A DNA stretch of 64,000 nucleotides from Platerodrilus igneus. Its lineage: Eukaryota; Arthropoda; Insecta; Coleoptera; Lycidae. Position 1 is the stretch's first letter; the number at the start of each line of letters is the position of its first letter. Below the pieces are notes generated by a model. The model was not told where the DNA came from. It did not search any database and worked only from the letters and a program-made list of their open reading frames with translations. The stretch is from contig JARFIW010000588.1 in NCBI GenBank assembly GCA_036346225.1, positions 4,097,501-4,161,500 on the forward strand, given 5' to 3'. This document shows, piece by piece, positions 1 through 10,283 of this stretch. The position numbers were made by a program, and so were the translations under genes.

Positions 1-206
1 TAACTCCTCCCGACGATAATAAAAAATTAAGGTTTTACTTGCTTAATTTTTTAAAATTCATAATTTTCGTTATTTAAAATTCATGGTATCTAAGGGTACA
101 CTTATTATTTCTTTATTTCTCTTTGTTTTTTTAAATCTAAAACTGTTTTCTTTATTCTTATATGTAAGATACATTTTATAAAATACATATATGATCAATA
201 AAATAA
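1..206 (-). repeat. 3' non-coding end of an errantivirus, reaching its LTR boundary
   Basis: Read on the minus strand, the sequence downstream of the env stop ends in a purine run GGGAGGAGTTA at positions 11-1. Gypsy-type errantiviruses have a polypurine tract directly before an LTR that starts AGTTA, so the window probably begins at the first bases of the 3' LTR. The LTR itself is outside the window. The rest of this stretch is AT-rich and non-coding. Confidence 0.45.
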
Positions 207-1085
207 TTAAATGATTAATACAATTGTCCAAACGCTTATGTTATCGTAGTGTAACTTGGGCACTTTCAGTTCACTTGAATGTTCTTTATAGTTTTCCATT
301 AATTTCATGGCATGGTTGAGGTCGTCTAAGTCTAGGTGTCCTAGCTGCATGGGTTTCTTGATTATCTTTTCATCTTCTGGTTGTATCTTGAACTGTAGTT
401 CTGGTAAATTTGCGAGTTTGTTGGTTACTACGGGATCTTGGTAAACTCTGATTATTTCATTTTTCAGTTTCAAATAACAGTCTTCCTTGAGGGTGATTAG
501 TTTACTTCCGTTTAGTGCTAGATTGTTCTCGTGTTGATTGCAGTGGACGGTTGCAATTACTTCTGTTGAGAAAATGGCATTTCATTTGTTTTCTGTAACC
601 ATTTGAATCTTCATGTTGGTGATTTGTACGGATTTGGCTTCACAGTTTTCGTAATGATTTGAGGATTTTAGTAACTGTATTTCACAAGGGCTGTCTTCTT
701 GAATAGTCCTTGTTGTCAATGATTGGCATAAATATTGATTTGGCGTGACTTCAGTACATTTTTCGTTTGTATAACCATATCTTAGTTCATTTAAGGATAG
801 GAATTTAGTTTTGGGTCTGATAACTTGATACATGCTAGTAATTTTCATTGGAAAAGCAAATAAATGATAATAATTGTAATTGTTACTCTCTACTATTGAG
901 ATTTCTATTAAAAATATTATTTCATTATTCTTTACATAGACTTTAACTATAGCTATTTTTTCAAATATAAGAATGTTTGATTTTATTACATCAAAGAGTA
1001 ATTTACTGTTAGTTATAAATGATCTAATTCTTAATAATTCTTTTAATAAATCGATTGGTTCTATGATACTGGAGTGTAATGTATT
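207..1085 (-). pseudogene. Errantivirus (gypsy-type) env fragment, C-terminal part, frameshifted
   Basis: This is the remnant of an insect endogenous retrovirus envelope gene of the gypsy/errantivirus class, related to baculovirus F proteins. Two open blocks in different frames (582-1085 and 207-about 575) together look like the membrane-proximal half of such an Env. They contain Cys-containing segments, and the last block ends in a hydrophobic stretch (residues ISVWTIVLII) as for a membrane anchor. A frameshift and stop near 575-585 separate the blocks. The N-terminal part is missing because the fragment starts exactly where the tail of RTE copy A begins; the first two in-frame Met codons of the upstream block are that tail. 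It cannot make a functional protein. The family call rests on overall resemblance. Confidence 0.6.
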
Positions 1086-2132
1086 CATCATTAGGTCTTC
1101 AGTCCTGGAACTGGTTAGACGCGTACCATCATTGTTTCCTATTCTGAACTAACCTACATATTTCCCTGAAATTTGCACAGTCTGCATCTATAACTATCTG
1201 ATCTAGGTCTACATCTACTTCTTTTTTCCTCTCTGCTTGTAATATATCCCATACTATTCCCCAAAAATGCCTTAGAACGTATTCTGCCCTTCTATTTCTC
1301 TTATCTTTTTCCCCAGATATCCTTGTTCCCTTACTATTTCTATAACCTAATTGTTATTATTTTTGTCTGTCCATGCTATTGTCCTCATACATCTGAAGCA
1401 CAGCATTTCAAAAGGCTGCTACCGTTTTTCTGTCTGCGTTTCAGACTACCCGTATTTCATAGGCATACTGTGCTGTGCTCCACACATATGCTTTCATCAA
1501 TTTTCTTCTTGTTTTATGTTTGTTGTCTTTTCTCATAAGCGCTATTCTTTCTTGTTAGATGCAGTTCAGTCACCTTCTATTGTTTTACAATTATATACCC
1601 TATTTCTCCGACCTTCAGTGATTGTGAAGTGAGGTAAGCAGTCTGTGGTTGCCAAGTTCCCCCAACACTTAACCATTTACTGATTTAATATATTTTCCAA
1701 TATATCTTTTCGCACAGTCCTCATTAGTTGCAGATATTTCGAACCAACAACTAGTTGTTTATACTAATCATCAGATTTATCTGCGCTTATTTTTTCGTCA
1801 TTAAGTTTTCCGTCTCAAAACTGGTTGGACACGTACCTGCACTTATTTATATTCTGAGCTAGCCTACATAGTTCCCTGAAATTCTCACACAGCATGTGTA
1901 TACAGTTCGTTTCCCTTCTATTGTTTTCTAATTTTATGCCCTATTTCAGCAAGATTCAGTAAAGGGGGTTAAGCAACCTGTGGCTACCAAGATCCCCCAA
2001 CACTTAGACATTTGCCGAAGTAATGGTTTTCCAGTAAATCCTTTCACACACTTAACATTATTCGAGAATTATGCTCAGCGAATTCTTGTAGTTACTTATA
2101 ATACTCATCACAGTTATTTTTTCGTCATTAGT
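1086..2132 (-). repeat. 3'UTR of RTE copy A: degenerate tandem copies of its own C-terminal/3' module
   Basis: Below the stop codon the non-coding tail is built of repeats. Two units carry the hairpin segment GGGGGA..TTGG..GCCACAGG..GCTTACC (complement of about 1633-1671 and 1968-2009, 335 bp apart). Each unit also carries a decayed copy of the ORF end (FREMCRLAQN...NQS/F.DG). The stretch 1130-1555 is a more diverged copy of the last 450 bp of the coding region. The same order recurs in copies B, D and F, so it belongs to the family and is not a local accident. Confidence 0.75.
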
Positions 2133-3083
2133 TTATCCATCTTGGGATTGGTTGAATGCGTACCTCCATTGATTTCCATTCTGGGCTAGCCTACACATCT
2201 CCCTGAAACCCCTACAGCCTACATCTTTTACTATCTGTGTGCAGTAGTCTAACCTAGGTCTGCCTCTTTTTCTCTTTTTTCCTATCTCTGCTTCTAATAT
2301 ATTCCGCACTATTCCCTCATGCCGTAGTATGTGGCCTATCGTCTTATCTCTCCTCTTTTTTACCGTTTTCCACATATTTCTTTCCTCTTCGTTCTTAACT
2401 TTTTCTGTCCATGATATCTTCATCATACGTCTGTAGCATCACATTTCAAAGGCTTCTACCTTTTTCTTGTCCGCTTCTCCTACTGTCCAGGCTTCACAGC
2501 CGTACAGTGCTGTGCTCTACACATATGTTTTAAGCAATCTTTTCCTTGTTTCTGTTTGTGGTCTTTGAGCACAGTAGTTGATTTTTCTTGTTAAATGTAG
2601 CACGACCTTGTGCTAATCTTTGTTTTATATCTTTTGTGCTTTGCCCATCTTGTGTTATTTGGCTTCCTAGGTAGCAGAAATCGTTAACCTCTTGTAAGTT
2701 CGTGTTACACACTTGTATTCTTGTTTTTGATTTATTTTCCCCACCTTTGCATACTAGAACTTTAGTTTTGTTAATTTTCATACCGTATCTCTCTGTTAGA
2801 ACCGTTTCCATTTCATTAAGAGCAGCTTCTAACTTTTCCTTACTAGCCGCTATATCATCTGCAAATCTAAGCATATCAATTTTTTGTCCCTGCATAGTAA
2901 TTCCAAATGTCTTCTTGCATTTGACAGTATTCATTGCGTCTTCTATGTACAAGTTAAAAATCAATGGGGATAGGGCACATCCCTGTCTCACCCCTTTCCT
3001 AATGTTTACTTCTGTACGTTTAAGCTCTAATTCTATTACTGCTGTTTGCTCTTTGTATAAACTATGTACTATTCGTCTATCCC

Positions 3084-3579
3084 TGATTGATTGGGGTTAA
3101 GGAGGTTGATATAAATGTGTGATAAAAATATAAATATGCAAATTACAATGAAGGACCAATTGCTTTTATAGCAATAACGATAATGGTGGAGCGGTTATGT
3201 AATAACAAAAAAAGACAACTACCAACTAATTAAGGAAGGGTATAAATACCTTAAGTCTTGCGCCGCTGGGGGCAATAGACACTTTCACGCACAAAGCTTT
3301 GTCCTGCGCCGCTGGGGGCAATAGACACTTTCACGCACAAAAGCTTTTACGGAGAACCAGAAACACGCACGAAAATGGTGTCGGTCTCGCTTTCAAAGCT
3401 CTAACACAACCGTCCTTTTCAAGGGTTCGAAGGCGACTTGCTTCGTTAAAGGCTCGAGTACGACTGTCACTTTATGCACTGTTATTGCCGGTATATAAAA
3501 TGTTTCACTCAAACTGTAGGATGCACGCACAAAGTATTTATTGTCACAAAATACCGAATTGTTCGATGACGACGTAACA
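3084..3579 (-). repeat. 3' LTR of the BEL/Pao element
   Basis: This 496-bp LTR differs from its partner at 8839 by one substitution near the edge and two short length changes in A runs (1 and 2 bases). It contains a 46-bp tandem duplication at 3255-3345 around GCGCCGCTGGGGGCAATAG. A TATA-like TATAAATA lies at 3241. Sequence on the coding side next to the LTR (complement of 3580-3590) is purine-rich, GGTGGGCGGTA, a possible polypurine tract. Confidence 0.92.
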
Positions 3580-3818
3580 TACCGCCCACCAAATTCATAG
3601 AATTTTGAAAAGGAGGGAAGTAGGTTGGGTGAAGGAAATCACATGGGATTTGACCTTGCTAGGAAAGGAGGTAACGAAAGATAGGGTGGTGCACTACAGC
3701 GAGCGATATTACCAACTATGCAAAAATAAAATATATATATGTAAATAAGCAAATATGTAAAAATAATATACTACTATACATGTAAAAATGTGTATATACA
3801 TCTAAACATAAAATAAAG

Positions 3819-5898
3819 TTAAAATACCGGTAGCGGCGCTAGTTTGACCAAAGGTCGTTTTAATGTGCCATGTGCAGTTTTGATCTGGGTAATACGTGCT
3901 GCCGGTAGGTCTCCCATAGGAGGAGTTACCAGGACCGGTTTGGTACGAAAACATCCATGACATGATGATAAACAATTTCCGATTGAATTTTTAATAGAAA
4001 GGATCCAGAAATTCTGTTGGATAAGATACGCTGTGGTATTAACACCAGGATGGCAATACCTTTCATGAGTTGACAGAATGATAAGTTCGGTTAATTGGTG
4101 CCGCTGAGGCAATAACGCAGGAAACTTTTCGGAATAGGAACGCGAAGAATGTGTCAAGCGCCCACCTACTCTTAAGATGTTTTGTGGATCAACAAATGGA
4201 GAAAGTTTTCGCAAGCTTTTAGGTAATTTACGGTTTGCCTTGATCGAAGCTATTTCCTTTGAAAATGTAACATTTTGTACATGCCGAACGATAATCATGA
4301 GAGCATTGTGTAATTCAATGTCTGTTAAGGGACCCGTATGACGTTGAGCCATGGGTTTAGAAAATCTATAAATGTAAGCCACGATGCCTTGGATTTTATA
4401 TAACGATGAAAAGCGGCTTAGTAAAATGTCAATGACGTTTGGATCTGTTTGAGCGACAAATGTTAGGATCTTCTTTTCCGTAGTTACCTCAGCAATTGAG
4501 GTTGACAATGTTGGTTGAGGCGGCCACGAGTCACTAGGGTAGTGAAGCCATTCAGGCCCCGCCCACCATAGCGAACATGAGATAACCGCGCTTGGCATTA
4601 ATCCCCGAGATGCAGGATCAGCCGGATTATGCGAAGATTTAATATAAAACCATCGGCTAGGTGCAATGATTTCTTGAATGTGGCTAACACGGTTTGCCAC
4701 AAAAGTTTTCCAACGAAAAGGTGGAGAACGTATCCAAGTGAGAGCGACCGTAGAATCACTCCACGCTGAAACATCGGAAATGTCAATCAAGCCTTGATAA
4801 GAACGAATGGTAAAGAAAGTAAATCGGTTAATAAAACGGCGGCACATAATTCCAAACGTGGAATTGAAATGCGCTTAATTGGAGCTACTTTTGTTTTAGC
4901 GGTTACAAATTGTACAGTTATTTCTCCGGTAGTTTGATTTATGAACTGAAAATACACTACCGCTGCATACCCTACCTCGCTAGCATCGCAAAACCCATGC
5001 AAATGACAAGTAGAAGGATCCGAAGGGGGTAAACAACGTGGTAACTTTAATGACGATAATAACGGCAACTCTTCTTGGTATTGCTGCCATTGAGACGAAA
5101 TGTCTGCTGGTGGGATGTCATCCCAATTTAAAACTAACATCCACAGATGCTGGATTAGGCGTTTTGCAAAAAGTGTTAGTGGGGCTAAAAATCCTAATGG
5201 ATCATATATTCTGGCAACTTGTGAAAGTATGTTGCGCTTTGTACATATTTGGTTTAATGGTTTAACCCGAAACGAGAAAATATCTTCTGTAGGTGACCAT
5301 TGAAGACCTAATATTTTTATTGATTCGTCAGAATCGAAATCGAGAGAAGTATATTGGCAAAATCTGACGGAATGCCCTCCAAAATAGAAACTGAATTAGA
5401 ACTCCATTTTCGAAGTTCAAAACCAGCCAAATGTAAAAGTCGGATAAGTTGATCTTTAATTTCGCGGGCCGATTGTATAGAATCTCCACCGGCGACGAAA
5501 TCATCAATATATAGATTTGACCGTATAGCCTCAGCGGCTAACGGAAACCTTTTGCCTTCGTCAATGGCTAATTGCTGAAGAGTCTTTAATGCTAGATAAG
5601 GCGATGACTTAATACCATAGGTCACTGTATTAAGCTGATATGTCTGGATGGGTTCTTCTGCGGAGAACCGCCAAACAATTAATTGAAACTTTCGATGTTC
5701 TTCGGTAACCAAAATTTGTCGATACATTTGGCGAACATCACAAGTAAAACGAAACGATGAGTACGAAATTTCAGTAAGATTGACGAAATGTCGTTTTGGA
5801 GACTAGGTCCAGCCAATTGAGTGTCATTAAGTGACACGTTGTTTTTAGCCTTTGCAGAGGCGTCAAAACCACACGAATTTTAGAAGTATGACCTTCTT
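3819..5898 (-). pseudogene. BEL/Pao pol remnant: RT, RNase H, integrase zinc domain
   Basis: Broken 3' part of the BEL polyprotein. The block at 5727-5317 has the RT palm with YIDDFVAGGDS. The block at 5140-4787 has an RNase H-like start, FCDASEVGYAAVVYF and IPRLELCAAVL. The block at 4847-3819 continues with SDSTVALTWI and HNPADPASRG, completing the RNase H acidic set. It is followed by an integrase zinc-binding module (HERYCHPG..., then C..C in SCHGC). Coding ends shortly after GDLPAARITQ, just where the DDE core should begin. Frameshifts near 4790-4850, 5140-5317 and 5727-5870 separate the blocks. Order and motifs are diagnostic of Pao/BEL. No functional integrase can be made from it. Confidence 0.88.
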
Positions 5899-8150
5899 TA
5901 AACACAGGGTGATGGGGTAAAAGTAATTATCGTTCCCAACGGGCGGAGAATCGAGTAATGCCATATGACCCGCATCAAGATAGTCCTGCATGAAATTGTT
6001 GTATTGGGCGCGTAGCTCGGTTGAGCATGTAATTTGCGCTCCAACGAAAATAGTCTTTTTAGCCATCTCAAAGCAATTATCAAAACGGGCAAAGTATCGT
6101 TGAACGGTAACGCAACAATAAAACGACCGCTAGGGTCACGAGAAAACGTGTTTTCAAAATCAAATCTGCCTTTTCTTCTTCTGGAGAAGTATAAGGCGTG
6201 GATGGCAACTCTTCTATCTCCCAAAACCGCCTTAGGGTCTGGTCGATAGGATCTTCTACAGACGTAAAAATGCTTGGACAGTATCAGACTGCAAGCTTTT
6301 GTGGGACCAATAATAGTCCAACCAAAGATTGTATTTATGGCGGCAGGCTGAAGAAACTTGCCATGTATAACACCGCCATTGATGATGAACGGATAAACAT
6401 CTGCTCCTAGGAGCATGTCAATGGTTCCTGGAGAGTTCCAGGTCGGGTCTGCAAAGTGCAGGCCGCATAAGTGTTCCCAATTATTAGGAACTTCAACGCT
6501 AGGTAATTTGCCAGATATTGACGAAAGCACAAAAGTTGTGACTTCTAGAGATTTTTCAGAGTCTAACATAGAGCGAATGGTGCAGCTGACGGCACCCCTA
6601 TTGACTGCTGAAGTTGTCTGCCCAAGTCCATAAATCGGAACTTGAGAACGTATGCGTGGAAGCCAAAGTTTGCTCACGCAATCGTCTCGAATAAAGCTAG
6701 CTTGGGAACCAGGATCTAAGAGTACCCTGATCGGTTTGTATCTACCAGAACGATCTTGAACTTCCACAACAGCAGTGGAGAGTAAGACAGTAACCCCAAG
6801 ATTTGAATTCGTCTGTGAAGACAAAACATTTGCCGGAATAGGAGAGGCTGACTGCGTCCTATTGGCATTTTTATGCATGTGTGTAGCGGTCGGTTCAGCT
6901 GAACGGCTAGAAGCAGGTTGCGATTCAAAATGTAGCAAGGTATGATGCGGCTTGGCGCAAGTTCGACAGGAATTATAAGATTTGCATTGCATGGACGCAT
7001 GGTCTGTTCGTAAGCAATTTAAACAAAGGCGTAAGCGTTTGACAATGTCGAAACGTTCTGTCGGAGTTTTCTTTAGAAACGATTGACATCTGTAAATTAA
7101 GTGATTGCCCTTGCAGGAAGGACAATGGTGCGAAAATGAATTATTTGAGTCACTGGAGCTACTTGGTGTGTCCAGTGAAACTACGTTAGAAGAAACCTTT
7201 GGTTTAAATTGAAACGCTGAGGATTTCTTAGGCACCGATGTGTGCGATGTATGGACAGTCGTCGAATAAGAAACAGGTGCGGTTGAAGAAAAGGTTTCAA
7301 CGCTGCACATTGTTGGGTTAAAAATATCTCAAATCCTCGAAATTAGGTATTTGCTTCGGATCCGATTGGAGTTCGAAGCGTTTTCTAGTGAACGGATCAA
7401 GTTTTTCTAAAAGCAAATCGACCAGAATAAAGTTCCAATGTTCAGTGGGAAACTTTAAGTTAGTTAGAACAGCAAGGTTCTCCGAAAAACAATCAATAAG
7501 TGCCCTAAGTTTCTTAGGGTCTTCTGATTTTAAAGGTAGAAAGTCTTTCATTGCTTTCCAATGCAAAGTTGCCAATAAACGCGGATTGCTAAATCTCTCA
7601 CGCAAGGCGTTATAGGAAATAATAAAATTATCCCCGAAATGGGTACAGATTTAACGATTCTTAAAGACTCCCGGTACAACAACTGATAAGATAATTTAAT
7701 TTTTCGATATTGGACAGCGACGCGTTATTATAGACCAGGCTGTCAAATAAATCGATGAAAGATGAAAATTCAGTTACCTCATTATTAAAATTTGGAGCTT
7801 TAACGGTAACAATTTTGATACCGTGCTGCTTGGAGCATTTTCGATGATTTGTGGTGCTTTCATTTCTTGCATCGTATCGAGATGCAGCAGTATGAAAAAT
7901 AAGCGGAATCTACTTCCTTCCGTACAGCGTTGTAAGTTAATGAGTCTACCTCATCACATGAGGCCAAGACAGCGACTAAAATTGTATTGAAATTTGCATA
8001 AAGGTCATGTATTCCCCTTGTTTGAATAAGGAACAATGCCTTTAAACTTGGGTCACTTTGTATAGAATTACAAAGCTCAAATATTTCTAAAATCCGTGTT
8101 TTCAGTAATTGGAGTTCTACCACATGTGCTTTCTTTGGAGCCATTCTCAA
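5899..8150 (-). pseudogene. BEL/Pao gag and aspartic protease remnant
   Basis: 5' coding half of the BEL element. The start MRMAPKKAHVVELQ at 8150 leads a Pao-type gag helical region, which continues after frameshifts at 7605-7318 (FSNPRLLATLHWKAMKDF). The block from 7310 has three Cys/His knuckles (CPSCKGNHLIYRC, CLNCLRTDHASMQC, CRTCAKPHH), as expected at a BEL gag C-terminus. It is followed by the protease with VLLDPGSQASFI and the flap-side region LLGADVYPFII. The usual D-S/T-G active site reads D-P-G here, which could be damage or a variant. The interval 7606-7860 carries further gag-like sequence in broken frames. Confidence 0.85.
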
Positions 8151-8838
8151 AGATTCTGAAAGGACTACAATAAACTGTTGTAAAACGGTAAAGCTAAATG
8201 TGCACTGAGAAATATTAAAATATTATGAGGTGTTCAAAGCACGAAAAATGTAAAATAGGGTATAACCAATAAATCACGTTTTATGACTAACGGTTCGTCA
8301 AACAAAAGCGTGAATATAAGATGTACCGCTTAACAACCCGAGCGGCTTACCATCAAAAGCTCACAGAAACGTTTAAAACATGTGGCTTAACATATTTGCC
8401 GAAAGATGCAACTTTACAACCTTATTCCTCTGCAGATATTTTCAATATTGTAATACAAAACGTGCAATAGCTTTTAAATACAAAGCAAATCCTTTACCTT
8501 TCTTGTTTAAGAAGTATAAAGCGATTTATAGTTTTCAGGTTGCTTTCTGTTTTATGCCGCTAAAATGAATTTAAAAACTGAAAACTGACAAATTTTATAT
8601 TATGAATTTCTTTGTAATTAAAACGCTTGCTGGTTTCAATTACGGCGAAATCGCTTAATTTAATCTAAAACAGTATAAATAATGTTTACACATTTTAACC
8701 CGCTAAATATGGGCTTTAAGCACAAATTTAAAACTGAAATATTAATTAATTAAAAACTCGCTGAAATGCACAATAATATTTAATTTAGGACATGTGTAAC
8801 CACAGGACTAATGAATCCGGATCGACTTATAGGGCCAA

Positions 8839-9331
8839 TGATTGATTGAGGTTAAGGAGGTTGATATAAATGTGTGATAAAATATAAATATGCAAATTAC
8901 AATGAAGGACCAATTGCTTTTATAGCAATAACGATAATGGTGGAGCGGTTATGTAATAACAAAAAGACAACTACCAACTAATTAAGGAAGGGTATAAATA
9001 CCTTAAGTCTTGCGCCGCTGGGGGCAATAGACACTTTCACGCACAAAGCTTTGTCCTGCGCCGCTGGGGGCAATAGACACTTTCACGCACAAAAGCTTTT
9101 ACGGAGAACCAGAAACACGCACGAAAATGGTGTCGGTCTCGCTTTCAAAGCTCTAACACAACCGTCCTTTTCAAGGGTTCGAAGGCGACTTGCTTCGTTA
9201 AAGGCTCGAGTACGACTGTCACTTTATGCACTGTTATTGCCGGTATATAAAATGTTTCACTCAAACTGTAGGATGCACGCACAAAGTATTTATTGTCACA
9301 AAATACCGAATTGTTCGATGACGACGTAACA
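8839..9331 (-). repeat. 5' LTR of the BEL/Pao element
   Basis: This 493-bp copy has the same start and end as the LTR at 3084 and carries the same internal 46-bp duplication. On the minus strand it is followed immediately by TTGGCCCTATAAG, a possible tRNA primer-binding site; I could not assign the tRNA. Confidence 0.92.
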
Positions 9332-10211
9332 ATCCCTATAACTCATTCCAATCTTTTTGAGTATTTCAAACATTTTTTTCCATTTTACATTGTCGAATGC
9401 TTTTTCCAGATCTACAAACCCTATATACACGCTTTCCCCGCTTTCTATTGTTTTCTCCATTATCACTCTCAGAGCTAAAATAGCCTCTCGTGTTCCCCAG
9501 TTTCGCCTAAACCCAAATTGTCTAGTGATAACCTATTCATTTCGATTTTTAGGTTCTCTAGCTTACCTACTTGCTTCATACTTCTAACATTCCACGCTCC
9601 GACTCGCAGAATGTTCCCGACTCTTATTTTTAACTTTCTGATCGCATCCTCCGAAGTAGTCCCCTCCTGGAGATCCGAATGGGGGACTATTTTAACTCCG
9701 GAATCTTTTACCCCAGAGAATGCCATCATGTTTGTTATAATTTAGGTACGCTGTGTACTTGGGAGATAATGTGGTGGTTTCCCGTTGCCTTTCACATCGC
9801 GGTAGTGTGTCTTAGACTGCCATACCGACCCCTATGGTCTCTGCCAATCTAGGTACTGAAAGAGCCGCTGCCCTCTTTCGGGGACCTGTCTAAGTCTGGT
9901 TCCTCACTAACGACCCTACTACTTTGGTTGGACCTGTAGTTTGGCTCTTTAGCTCATTAGAACGCGCAAGCCATTTCAGCTGTTTTAGTAATTTAGAACT
10001 TCGGCAAGGTGCAGGTCCATTCGAAATGGTATCTTGATATATGTTACAATAATAAGTTTAGCAGATTTCTGCACCAGTGAGTAATATTTTCCTTGATACA
10101 AAGTATACATTTATTTCCCATAACCAATTTATTCGAATTCTTGTGGATTTTATTGTCATCTACAGAGTGATAATGTCGGCACCAGCAAATTAATTAGCTT
10201 CCATTATTATT

Positions 10212-10217
10212 TTTATT
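10212..10217 (-). terminator. Poly(A) signal AATAAA of Mon1
   Basis: Complement reads AATAAA, 67 bp beyond the Mon1 stop codon. The 10029-10283 interval otherwise holds only AT-rich 3' flank and the end of RTE copy A. Confidence 0.55.
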
Positions 10218-10283
10218 ATAACAATAATTATAACAGATCAATAAATATATACAAAATATTTAAAACATATTTGCACCAGATAA

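Larger units (their letters stand above)
3084..9331 (-). mobile_element. BEL/Pao LTR retrotransposon with near-identical LTRs and a defective body
   Basis: Minus-strand element bounded by direct LTRs of 496 and 493 bp that begin TGTTAC and end CAATCA. The 5-bp target duplication ATCCC (3079-3083 and 9332-9336) exactly restores the interrupted RTE sequence. Order on the minus strand: 5' LTR, leader (8838-8151) starting TTGGCCC as a possible primer-binding site, gag, protease, RT, RNase H, integrase zinc domain, 3' LTR. The integrase catalytic core and everything after it are missing: coding stops at 3819 and only about 240 bp remain before the LTR. The body is split by many frameshifts. Confidence 0.92.
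2133..9729 (-). pseudogene. RTE ORF of copy A (endonuclease start + reverse transcriptase), broken
   Basis: Coding remains of the RTE polyprotein. At 9522-9729 the N-terminus MMAFSGVKDSG..AWNVRSMKQVGKLENL is the first part of the apurinic-type endonuclease. It is fused by deletion to the RT segment (GLGETGEHE.., 9475-9332). After the BEL insertion, 3078-2530 carries GVRQGCALSPLIFNLYIE and the catalytic FADD of the RT palm. The stretch 2426-2133 carries the C-terminal HILRHEGIVRNILEAEIG and KRGRPRLDYC segments. Several frameshifts and the missing endonuclease catalytic region make it inactive. Plus-strand open frames here are antisense shadows. Confidence 0.85.
1086..10028 (-). mobile_element. 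RTE-clade LINE copy A, internally deleted, interrupted by a BEL/Pao element
   Basis: Minus-strand RTE copy. The 5' end, at high coordinates, has the family start CATTTCGAATGGACC (complement of about 10014-10028), followed by a roughly 300-nt 5'UTR and the start codon at 9729. The coding region runs down to the stop at 2133-2135. About 1 kb of 3'UTR follows, ending in an ATGATG-type tail at about 1086-1092. A BEL element with a 5-bp ATCCC duplication splits it at 3079/9336. A separate deletion at about 9520 joins the early endonuclease directly to the reverse transcriptase and removes roughly 1.3 kb. The endonuclease-RT order, the RT motif FADD and the C-terminal YGCEAWT/RGRPR-type segment place it beside BovB/RTE elements. 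Confidence 0.85.

Noticed and set aside
1323..3100. Plus-strand open frames at 1323, 1351, 1980 and 2702
   Set aside because: They are antisense readings of RTE copy A on the minus strand; their translations are Cys/Ser/Phe-rich shadows without motifs.
3299..3577. 92-aa ORF, repeated identically at 9051-9329
   Set aside because: It lies wholly inside the two BEL LTRs; the duplication is the LTR itself, not a gene family.
8790..8838. tRNA gene or defined primer-binding tRNA next to the BEL LTR
   Set aside because: TTGGCCCTATAAG could be a primer-binding site, but no cloverleaf forms here and I could not match it to a specific tRNA.
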